From Dioscorea cayenensis subsp. rotundata (Eukaryota > Streptophyta > Magnoliopsida > Dioscoreales > Dioscoreaceae): 64,000 bases of DNA. Location: positions 29,575,610-29,639,609 of the forward strand of contig NC_052479.1 in NCBI RefSeq assembly GCF_009730915.1, read 5' to 3'. The position numbers and the translations under genes are program-made. The notes beneath the pieces are model-generated. The model was not told where the DNA came from and searched no databases. It worked only from the letters and a program-made list of their open reading frames with translations. Each line of letters begins with the position of its first letter. The stretch's first letter is position 1. Below are positions 25,227 to 37,900 of this stretch, piece by piece.

Positions 25227-25602
25227 ATATTGATACAATCTTTTTCTCCATTATAAATAGAAGAAAATAATGGTTTCTCTCATGTCATGTACAAATTTTA
25301 TCATCGAAAGATAAATAAAAAATAGTTGTTTTTTCCTATAACTATAAAATAAAGAATTTATTCTCGTACAATCTGGTATTATATAATCAAATAATATAAT
25401 AGATTAAGTTTCTATTGTAGCATGGAACGAAAAAGACAATATACAGAATGGGGTAAAAGGAGCCCTTTCGTTGGCTTGATTTATGGTCTGAAATGAAATT
25501 GCGGAATATAAAAAAGAATCCGCCAATCCAAAGATCCAAGGGGTGTACATATCAAAGATATATACAAATACATAGTATAAGATACTCATTCTTTATTTTA
25601 TT

Positions 25603-25638
25603 CGGCTCAATCCTTTTTTAGTAAAAGATTGGGCCGAG
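25603..25638 (-). terminator. rbcL 3' stem-loop
   Basis: CGGCTCAATC and GATTGGGCCG form an inverted repeat about 65-100 bp beyond the rbcL stop codon, the position and form of the conserved plastid rbcL 3' hairpin that stabilises the mRNA end. In nuclear DNA it would have no such role. Confidence 0.7.
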
Positions 25639-25701
25639 TTTAATTATAATTAGGAGAACAAACAAGAATTACCAAATTCTTTTTCTCTTCATCTAACATG
25701 T

Positions 25702-27878
<2,177 letters not shown>

Positions 27879-28182
27879 ATGAGAATCAATCCTACTACTT
27901 CTGGTCCTATGATTTCCACACTTGAAGAAAAAAACTTAGGACGTATCGTTCAAATTATTGGCCCAGTACTGGATGCCCTTTTTCCCCCAGGAAAGATGCC
28001 TAATATTTATAACGCTTTGGTAGTTAAAGGTCGAGCCGGTCAACAAATTAATGTGACTTGTGAGGTACAGCAATTATTAGGAAATAATCGAGTTAGAGCT
28101 GTAGCTATGAGTGCTACAGATGGTCTGACGAGAGGAATGGAAGTGATTGACACGGGAGCTCCTCTATAGTTCCGGTTGGCGG
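27879..28182 (+). pseudogene. atpB: atpB, 5' fragment of plastid ATP synthase beta subunit
   Basis: Begins MRINPTTSG and continues with [40 protein letters not shown] and [15 protein letters not shown], the N-terminal beta-barrel region of the F1 beta subunit. Only about 100 of roughly 498 residues remain; the nucleotide-binding domain is missing. The local [11 protein letters not shown] is two residues shorter than the usual plastid form (DT absent). After GAPL a base change gives a TAG stop and plastid homology then ends at the nuclear junction. This is a truncated insertion copy. Confidence 0.93.
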
Positions 28183-29448
28183 CGGCTACTGATCCACCCT
28201 TGCCAACAACTTATCTGCTTCCTACATCCCAATCATAAACAACAGTGTCATCAAAAACACACAATGCAATAAGAACAAAACCATGGAACAAACAGAAAAC
28301 ACAAAACAGGGTTCTCAAAAAGGATAATGAGACTGTATATACAACATGCAAGTGATTGAATAAAATGTGCTTTCCAATCTTGAAAAACACGTCAATTTTT
28401 TTGTCACAGAAATGCTCACTAAAGTAACATACTACAAATAGGCAAATTAAACTTCTAATCTCAACAAGACAACACTATCACAAGTCCCAAAACCACAAAC
28501 GAAACACTTGAATAGCACGCAAATAATTCAAGATGTGTGATGATTAAGCACAGCAATTTCCATCACAAAGAAGGATAATGAAGTAACTTTCTTTTCCAGT
28601 ACCATACTAAACTTCAAATGTCAACTATAAAAACACAATTAGAACATCCCTAAAACCAAAAAAATCCAACACATTCAAACACCATGCAAATAATTCATAA
28701 CAAGATGCAGTGAAACACGTAATTTTTCCAAATTGGAAAAACAACCAGCAAGTGAACCACACCGAACTTCCAATCTAATCCAGAGAACACTATCTCAGGC
28801 TTTCCATGATCACAAGCAAAATACTCAAACAACAAACAAAGTGTCAATACAGTATGCTGTGCCTTGTTGTGATCAAACGCATCAATTTCCATCCCAAAAG
28901 GACACAACGAAGCAATAACTAAACTAAACTTCCAATATCATCCAGAAAAACACCATCTTGAGATCCCCAAAACCATAATCAAAACACTCCATGCAAGCAA
29001 TTCATCACAAAATCACACGTTCAAGCAACAACTTCTAATCGCATTCATAAAACACAACCAAAAACATCCTCAAAAACCAAAAATAAAAATAATAAAAACA
29101 ACACGCAAACAATTCAACGCACCGAACAATAACAAATAACATAAATTTCCATCACAAAAACACACATTGAACCAACAACCAAACCAAACCCCCAATATCA
29201 CTCATAAACCACGATCCCAACTCCCCAAAAACCAAAACAAATAAAACCAACACTCAAACACCTCCACTACACCGCGCACCGAAAATGCGCCACCGATCAA
29301 AAACCACAAAGAAACAGAAACTCAAAAAGCAATGATCTCACATCGAGAAGATCGACAATATCATTGATATCGGAAGGAAGGGAAGCCAGGCTCTGGCCGA
29401 CACGAATGAGCTCGGGCTCAAGCTCCCCTGGCCACCACTGCCCGCCAT
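28183..29448 (-). pseudogene. 5' end of a PDS5-like cohesin-cofactor gene, cut by the plastid insertion
   Basis: PDS5 proteins regulate sister-chromatid cohesion by binding cohesin. Exon 1 (29448-29342) begins MAGSGGQ and, after an apparent one-base deletion in a G run, continues ELEPELIRVGQSLASLPSD and INDIVDLLD. With the missing base restored it has exactly 36 codons and ends at a GT donor. A T/G-rich intron of plant type follows (29341-28222). Exon 2 starts at 28221 with EADKLLARVDQ, then TAG, then two CCG codons, where the Arabidopsis family has a QSPPP motif; the stop is one base from a Ser codon. Plastid DNA replaces the exon immediately afterwards. The E-L..-G..L..-P..-D.LL.LL...-QSPP pattern is the basis for the family call, which rests on about 50 residues and needs a database check. 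Confidence 0.55.
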
Positions 29449-30111
29449 TCACAGCGAGAACTCAAAAGCGCCGCCCAAAACCGATCAGCGCCTCAATGCA
29501 TTGGAATCCAGAGAAGGATCAATGGATCAAAAAGCCTAGGGTTTGCGGAAAAGGGGAGAAGATTGGGCGAGCTTCACTGGTGGAGTTTGGGAAGGAAACG
29601 AAGCGAGGGATGATGCTCTATGTACGAGAACGAGGGAAATTTTGCCGGACTTGTCCGGAATTTATCAACTTTGGTTAAATTTATGTTTTGAAGTCCGGAC
29701 ACGTGTCGTGGACACGTGGACGCTGATGAGGGCTGATGAGTCTTTCTTTTGGAGAAAAAGTACAAAGGAATAAAAAAATATAATAATTAGATTATTTTTA
29801 TTTATAATATTTTTATGTTATAATTGTTTTTTTAATATTTAATGATAGATGAACACTTATTTTTACAAGACTAGTAGAAGGCATATATTATCATGAGTAA
29901 TAAATGATGATATTAATGTGTTGATGCTTGGAAAAACATTTTTTTAAAATGTTATTTAACCATTGTGTTTTTAATATAGAATCATACGTTAAACATACTT
30001 ATTCATTAATCCAAAGAATTAACAAAACAAAATTGCTAAAATCACTAATTTTTAATAATTAGAGACACTAATATGAATTCCCACATACAATGGTAAGGAT
30101 TTGAATTTCTA
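29449..30111. other. Upstream region of the PDS5-like gene and intergenic DNA
   Basis: A GC-richer stretch at about 29449-29710 directly upstream of the PDS5-like exon 1 probably holds its promoter and 5' untranslated region on the minus strand. The rest, to 30111, is AT-rich with no recognisable feature. Confidence 0.45.
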
Positions 30112-30308
30112 TTTAGATAGTGTTTGGTTTGATGTAATTTAAATACAGATGAATTTCTAATTATGAAATGTAATTTGGAAATACTTGGTTTTCAAAAATA
30201 TAATCTGACCAAATCTTATGTTTGGTTGGATGTAACCTGAATTAATGTATTATAAAAATTTAATATTTATTTGAAAAAAATTTGTAAATCGAAATTGGAA
30301 AACACATA

Positions 30309-31345
30309 TGTCAGACTCGTCCCGATTTAGACCTCTAGCCTATTTAGATTTTTTTATGCTTGCATTAGTTGTAAAAGGGTCACTTAGTAGTAGTGCTATT
30401 TTTGCGATATTTGCATAGTAGCTTTTTATGTGAAATATCGAGGGCAATTCAGTCGTTTTGGATCCATTCTCTACGATTTTTTTCTATTAAAAAGAGCAAT
30501 TAGGTCATTTCCTATATAAAAAAGAATTAATGAATAAGAAAAAGGAACCAACCTGCCTCTTCTTCATTTTCTTCTTCTTTGTTTCTTGTTCGGCCGACCT
30601 CAACGTGAGAAGAATTTTTTCCCGCAAAAATTTCCGGCGAACTCAAATACCAAAAATCCTTCCTCCCTAACTCCCGAATCTCGTAAGCCTTAGATCCAAT
30701 GTTTTTATTTTTGTATTTCTACCGTATTTTTCTTGTTTTTTTGGAAATGTATAAAAACTTCAATCTCTCCATGGATTTGATGGTTTATAGGTTTAAATTG
30801 AAGCCAATGATTTATGATTCATGTGTGAAAATGTTGTTGAAAAAAATTTCTTGATTTAGTGTTGTAAATTGGGAGAAAACCATAGTATAAGGTCCGGTTT
30901 TGCTATAGAAAATTCGGAGTTACTCGTAGCACCGAAAATTTTGAGCCTTTTTCGGGTTCTTCCTTGGTCCAAAATTGAAGCCCTTCTTACCTCGAACTCT
31001 TTGGAACTAGGTTTACTTCATTTTTGATATCATTTGGGTCCAAAATGACGTTGTTTTTGCCTCAAAACCCTAAGGTTTCATAGTCGACTTGTATCATTGC
31101 AATTGCATGCATTCCTTTTAGCTATCATTCTTGTGTTCATTAGTATTTGGATTCCCTGCTTGTATCTAGGTGGCGAAACATTCTCCAAGGGAAGAAACTC
31201 GCCGATCAGATGAGCGCCCCTCGAGACGAGACCACTAGTTTTGTTAGTAGTTAAATTTGTAAATGCATAGATTTAACAAACCAAGAGTATTACGAGATTT
31301 CCTTATGTGTTTTTATAACATAAATTTGGTGCATTGAAGTTCATT

Positions 31346-31416
<71 letters not shown>

Positions 31417-32516
31417 GGGTATGAATATATTTGAAATGTCTAAACCTAGAATACTTACGTGTATTCATTTTTGGAATAAACATGTTTACATGTTTAAGTA
31501 TGTTATTTACAAATGACATAAGGGTTGATGCACATTTCCGTATTTAAACATTGTTAGATGGTTTCCTTGAGTTGGAAATCGGAAAGAATTTTTATTCTTG
31601 TATTAGATTTTTTTATGGTAACTACGGACTTTAGTCCGACATCTGCATGATGGCGTTCCCAACGTCCGACCTAATGGGAGGCGGACGTGGTTAACCCCCG
31701 TGTTTACCATGGTTAAGAGGTGCGAGGAGCCATTGATGGGGTTCTTTTTTCAAAAACCCGGGGTTACCACAAGGGAATCTCGGTGGCCAACACCAAGGAA
31801 AGGGCAACATTACTTTTTTAGGTTTTAAAACATCTTGGTGCTCCCATAGCTGATCGCGACCACGATTAGCTTGGGAATTGTTTAAGGCCGACCCAGTATT
31901 TTTTTATTTAAAAACGCGTGTTCAATGTGTTGGAAAGGTTACTTGCTTATTCTATTGTCAAGCATTATGTTATTTGTTAACCCTGTTGAATACTTGGAAA
32001 TTTCTTTTTATATGTTAGTATCATTGTGGTAAATAAAAAAATTTGAAATACTTTATCTCTTTGTTATATCTATGTTGTCACCACTCATCTGGGTAACATG
32101 TGTTACTCACCACTCTCCTTTCTTCTTTCTCGATCGCGACGTTGGGACTGGGTTGTCTTTGTCGCGAGCGTGAGAGTGATTGTCCATTCTCCTTTTTCTA
32201 GATTTGTTATAGTGCATGTAAATTTTATAGATCCACTAGACTTTACCATTATATATTGTTCTTATATTTGTACCTTTGGATTGTAACTCGAAAACCCCAG
32301 TCCGTACTTTCTGCGATGTTCTTTTTGTATTTAGGGTCCTTGGTGTGACTGAACCCTATTATGTTTTTCATTGTTGATATTGTTCCATATTCTAGTAATC
32401 AGTATTAGCGGTGTTTGTGTTGAGCCTTATGGCGACTTGAAGGTGAGGGCCGTTGTGGGACCCACTTTTTGTTGTCGTGGCGGTTGCCACGTGCTCGGCT
32501 AGGTTCGGGCGTGACA
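30309..32516 (+). mobile_element. Solo LTR of about 2.2 kb
   Basis: Begins TGTCAGACTCGTCCCGA and ends GGTTCGGGCGTGACA, matching TG...CA LTR ends; the GGGCGTGACA terminus is common in large plant LTRs. Flanks ACATA (30304-30308) and ACATG (32517-32521) agree at four of five bases, compatible with an old target duplication. No gag, protease, RT or integrase frame is present. It contains an (AT)n tract at 31348-31411 and a GC-rich segment at about 31620-31920. Ty3-gypsy origin is suspected from size and ends only. Confidence 0.65.
31348..31411. repeat. (AT)n microsatellite
   Basis: About 62 bp of perfect AT dinucleotide inside the solo LTR. Confidence 0.95.
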
Positions 32517-32520
32517 ACAT

Positions 32521-32875
32521 GTGTATAAGTGTATGTATATATCTGTGTATATGCATATATGCATATATATATATACATATGTATATGAGTATATATATCT
32601 GTATAAATATATGTATATATGTTTATATGTGGATATATACATAAATATATGTGTATTTGTATACGTAAACATATTATGTATAGATATATCTAGAGAGTAT
32701 ATATATATACATACATGTATGTATGTATATATGTAAAAATACCCTATGGATGTTTATTTTATATATATATATATTTATATGTATGTGTGTATATATGCAT
32801 ATGTGTATGAGTATGTAAATGTGTATGTGTGTATATGTATATGTTCATGTATATATGTATGTATATACATATACA
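32521..32875. repeat. TATG/TATA-rich compound microsatellite
   Basis: About 355 bp made almost only of TATATG, GTATATAT, TATGTG and similar units, immediately after the solo LTR end. It creates meaningless open frames rich in Tyr and Ile. Confidence 0.9.
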
Positions 32876-33281
32876 TTGGTTTTGAACTCCCGGGATTTGG
32901 TTTTACGATCATTTTTGATGGTAAAACAAAATCCCTCAATGATGGAATTTTAAAAACACATGGAAAATGAAATACCTCGAAACAAACACTTGAGTTTAAA
33001 AAGATAAAGGATTTGAGTACGTATAGCTCCAAATCCCTTGAAACAAACACCATCTAAAGGAATTAGCTCATCAATGATGTTGCACTCCCCCACTCACATA
33101 CGCTTGTGAGGTGAGGGTAGGATCGAGGCAATAACTCACGCATGCACGCTTCTTGGCATACACATTCAAGACAATGCGTGATAAAAATACTAATAGGTGT
33201 TTGTCGATCCGTATAAAAAATAATAATAATAATAATTTGGCCCACAAATACCCCATTTGTTTCATGTATTTGACACCTGTG

Positions 33282-33760
33282 ATAATTTGAAACAAAATTT
33301 ATATTCTTAAAATCAGTAAGTTTTATAAAAAAATGATAAAATTTATAATACTCGTTATTATTAATTTTTAAATGGGATGTAATTTTTCAAATTATGCTTT
33401 TTAGAAATGTGAGTATGCTTTTTGGTCCATCTACTTCCATTTGTATATATATACTATTTTACTATTTAAATTAAAAAAATCTTAGTCCAAATGTAAACAA
33501 AAAAATTTCTTTCTCCATTTGATAATTTGAAACAAAAATTTATATTCTCATAATTTATAATAAGATTTGTTCATTATATTTATAAAAATGATAAAATTTA
33601 TAACAATGCCATCATTATTTTTAAATGGGATGTAATTCTCAAATTATGCCTTTTATATATGCGAGTAGTGCTCTTTTGGTCCATCTACTTTCAATTTGTA
33701 TTTTTACTATTTTAATAAAAAATTAGTCCAAATGTAAACGAATATTTCTTTCTCCATTTG
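33282..33760. repeat. Tandem duplication of about 240 bp (two units)
   Basis: Units about 33282-33519 and 33520-33760 share, in order, GATAATTTGAAACAAAA, AAATGGGATGTAATT, TCAAATTATGC, TTTTGGTCCATCTACTT, AGTCCAAATGTAAAC and TTTCTTTCTCCATTTG. They are diverged by substitutions and small indels. No coding content is seen. Confidence 0.85.
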
Positions 33761-34474
33761 TTCTGGTTAATATGGATTAATTTGTCCTCATGTGAAATGA
33801 TTTATGTTTTAAAACATATTTTAAAAAAATTAATTTTGGTAAAAGATATAATTGAATAACAAAAGCAGGTTCGAATCATTTTGCTTGGATTTTGAACTCT
33901 ATTAAATCAACCCTCATCCCTATTTCTTGGTGAAAATAGACTCTAACTCACTTGACATCACCACTCATTATCCCCGTCATCTTTAATGAGATCCTTATGG
34001 AATCAATAATGTCACTCCCATCCCTGTATGAAACTCTTACGGATATCTATCCCCGATCACCCTCACCCCTCATCCCCTCTTCATTCCTTGATATTATGGT
34101 TTCCAATCAACCAGAAACTATAAGGAGTTATTTAGCTCGCTTTAATGATATATTACCACATAATAAGATTATCATAATAATGAGATCGGAAATGCTAAAT
34201 GCCCATTAATGTTGTGGTAATTTATGATAACCATATTTGATTGTTAACCCATATTATATAGTAATCAACTTATTAATATTTTCAAAAATTTCCAAAAATA
34301 CCATTGTATTTATAATTTTGAGCAAATTTAAATTTAAAGTAAAAATAAAATTTGGGATCAATATAATTAAATTATAACATCAAAGATTAAAAATTTTTAC
34401 ACATTTTTACCGAGTTCCTTGTTAATATTTCAAGATTGGTAATCATACATTACCATCAATATTACCATCAGTCC
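33761..34474. other. Intergenic DNA, no gene seen
   Basis: AT-rich sequence between the tandem duplication and the hAT element. The short open frame at 33952-34209 has no family features. Confidence 0.6.
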
Positions 34475-34934
34475 CAGATGGCGGAGCAGGAAATTTATAA
34501 TATAGGGGTCAATAAGTAAAAATACTATCACATGACAAACATGTTTACCAATATATAACAGATCACGATCAAACAATTATAAAAAGCACTATTAACCAAA
34601 AATAAAGTTTTTTTAACTCAAACCCACATATATTACTTTGAAAGTATATGAAAAATACATCAAATTTATCTTCTCACAATCTTCCGGGATAACACAAACC
34701 ACATAAGAAGATGTTGTTCCTTCTTCCTTGAGTACTGAAACACAACCCTAACAATAAAAAAGTAAAGTTAATTATGTAGAGTTTGAAAACCAAAAATTCC
34801 TATAATAAGTCTCTTAACATATTATCATCATCTATATTACAAGAAAAAGCATATATATATTTAGAAATGTAGTTAAAACATTATAAAAAGTTAAAAATAC
34901 AAATAACTATTTATCAAACTTATACATATCATTC

Positions 34935-37900
34935 ATAGTTGTCCACGACGAGATTTCATATTTTGAAACCGTTGGATGATTGTTTCATTATCAATGTTGT
35001 TGAATATATCTCTTTCAATATATGTAACCAAACAATCATTCATCAAATTATCTCTCATCACGTTTCTTTAGCTAATTTTTCATAATTTTTCATTACCGAA
35101 AATGTTCTTTTTCTACACTTGCAGTGTACAGGTAATATTGAAGCCGCTTTAGCCTATGGAAACACAAGTAGATAAACGATATTCTTCTTTGTCTCCGCCA
35201 ACTTCTCAATAAGTTGATCAATCTTTTAATACAAAAATTCAGGGATTAGAGCGCATATCAATAATATAAGTTTCAAGTTGACTATCAAGCTCCCCATAAC
35301 ATCCACAACTCGAAAACTCAAGAGGATAAAAGCGAGCAAAAGCGAATCAATTTTTCTTTATTAAAAAGCGGAAAAAGAGTCACTTGGGCTACCACATGCT
35401 GCACAAAGAACTCGCATTAATCTCGATTGAAACGGTTGTTGAGTTCTTGAAGTTGTCTATCTATAACAACATTGAATAACTCAACTCGATAATGATGCAA
35501 ATTTCGAGACATCAACAACTTTAGTCGTGATCTTCCAAGAGGTGAATATTTTTCATCCATGCTAGGAACCAAAATGCTATGTTTTCCACAAAAATAAAGG
35601 ATTTCATGTAATAAAAGATCCCATCCATCATCTCTCATCATTTGAAGCCTTTTGTTTAGATATTTTTAACCAACTCCATAGCATTAACTATGTCTTGATC
35701 CTTTCTTTGTAAAAAAACTTTGACAATTCATTTGTAATGCCTCAGCACATTTCTCATCAAATGTAAGTTGAATATGAAATCAAAAAGATTGAAGCATTTT
35801 GTAATAAAAATTGTGCTCCATCCTTTGCTCTGAATTCAAACCATTCCTCACCAACATTTTTCAAGTACATCAACCACAGAAGAGAACAAAATAATTAAGT
35901 TTAGTAATGTTCCATAATGCGAACCCCACTAGTATCAACGACGACGTTTTTGTCATAACCCAATTGTTTTAGACACATTCTGTAGCATTTTTAAAAAGTC
36001 CAGACCTGTAGCAACCCGAAAATATTTTTCTTCCCTTTTAAAAAGCTTCAGCCCCTTCTCTCCCATTTTCCATTCATGCCTTGTTGGAAACCCTAGCCAT
36101 TTCCTTCTCATTTTCTTGCTTTTGATGGTAAGGTAGGTAAGTATATTTTTTTGTTTCCATTAATTTTTCATCTTGTGTTCTTGTTCATAACCTTAGATTA
36201 AACTTAGACCTTGTGTTTTTCTTGTTTCCTCTCTTGTTTTCTTTAGATTAGTAGAAGTAGAGAGGATGAGGGAGAGAAGATTCGAAGGTGAGTGGGCTAA
36301 TCGAATCATTCTTGAGTTATTTTTGATTTTTTTTGTAAATTATTTGCATGTTTTGATGTTGATTGGAAACTTGGCATTGTTTTTGTTACAATATCATACT
36401 TGATGCTAATTGGGTTCTTGAAAATTTAAGACCTTGGGAGTTAGGTTTATTGTGAACTATGCAAGTGAAGATTTATTTGTAAAGAAATCATATTCATGAG
36501 TTATGTTAGAGTCCTTGAAATGGAATTTGGGTTGATGCACATAAGGTATTTGACAAATTGCCTCAAGTGTTGAGATGTAAGTATTTAGGGACATAATTGT
36601 GAGAATTGTTTGATTTAATTTTTGTTAATGGCTTCATTGGTATTGATGGGCTTACTTGTTAGTTTTGTATGAGCACTCATCACGTATGGAAGGAATGATA
36701 AGTATGGATTCCTTGTTTATTACTAAATATGAGTTGAAATTTCTAAATGAGTTTGATTGATCTCATGTGTGGGTGATAATATGCATATCTTGTGGAATTG
36801 GCTAGGAATCAAGAGATAAGGAATGTGTTTATATACATGTCATGGATTGTGTTAAATTAATGTAAGAATTATGAGAAAATAATGTTTTACATTGTAGTTG
36901 TTGTATGTGGGCATACAAGTGGGTATGCTAATCTAGAGGTTTGTTTGATGCCCATAAGGTGCTCGATGAATGATGTATGTAAATTGGTCGTATTCTTGAC
37001 TTATGTGGAATTCATGAGATGGAATTTGGTTGAGGCATTCAAAGTGTTTGATATAATGCTTTTAAGGACAGTATGTTAGCCATGACCAATTGATTGTGAT
37101 AACATGATGATGTGAGTTTATGGATTGTTGGAGATGATGCTATGTGTGAGATTTTGTATATTAATGTTAATGACATGGGTATTTATGCTTATAAGAGGTG
37201 TGTGTGAAATTGTTAATATAGATTGATACATTGGTGAAATAAGACATTATTTTCTCTACATCTACTTTTGAAATGGAAAATAGTCTTAGATTTGTGAAGA
37301 GTGTGCGTATGTTTAATTATGGATGTAGATTAGAAGTTTATGCATGTTGACAAGTGAAATTTGATTATGTGAGGGAGTTATGTTTATGTAATTCTTTTGC
37401 TTGGGAATGGAAGAGATTGGAATGCTTTTATGATATGTTGGGATGATGTGAAGGAGTAAGAGAAAGGGGAGAGACGTATACTCATAATAAAATGTAAGGT
37501 ATTGATGAAAATTTATGTGATGAGAATTAAAAGCATGAATGTTGAAGAATAAAAATAATAATATGAGTTGCTTTTGAATCTAGAGGAATGGGGTGGTATG
37601 AAGCTAGGATTGAAGACATTTTTAAGGGTGAGGTGACGTGACAATTATGCCCGTAAAAAGAAATAGAAAGTTCTTTCGAGTTGCTTTTGGTGTTATTGCA
37701 TCTTGGATATTAGAGGTGATTTTTGAACTAATGTTAAGTCAAAATTGGGTTAGTTGCTTAATATAGCTTATTTTTGGTTGGTGTTGCTTGATGTTTCAAG
37801 GTTAGTTTAATAATGGAGAGGGGGTGTAGGTTTATGTCTTTGAATTGATAACTTGTTTTAAATTGACAATTATGATAAGATGTTTTTGTTGTTAAAATGG

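Larger units (their letters stand above)
30112..33058. mobile_element. MITE-like element split by a solo LTR
   Basis: The outer ends are imperfect inverted repeats: TTTAGATAGTGTTTGGTTT at 30112-30130, and AAACAAACACCATCTAAAG at the right end, whose complement reads CTTTAGATGGTGTTTGTTT. Without the LTR (30309-32516) and the TATG-rich microsatellite (32521-32875) the element would be roughly 380 bp of non-coding DNA, a MITE size. The superfamily was not determined. Confidence 0.5.

Noticed and set aside
24204..25270. Long open frames across 24204-25270
   Set aside because: They consist of the N gap read as unknown residues; there is no sequence evidence.
32453..33053. Tyr/Ile-rich frames at 32453-33053
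   Set aside because: Produced by the TATG-rich microsatellite; the composition is that of the repeat and not of a protein.
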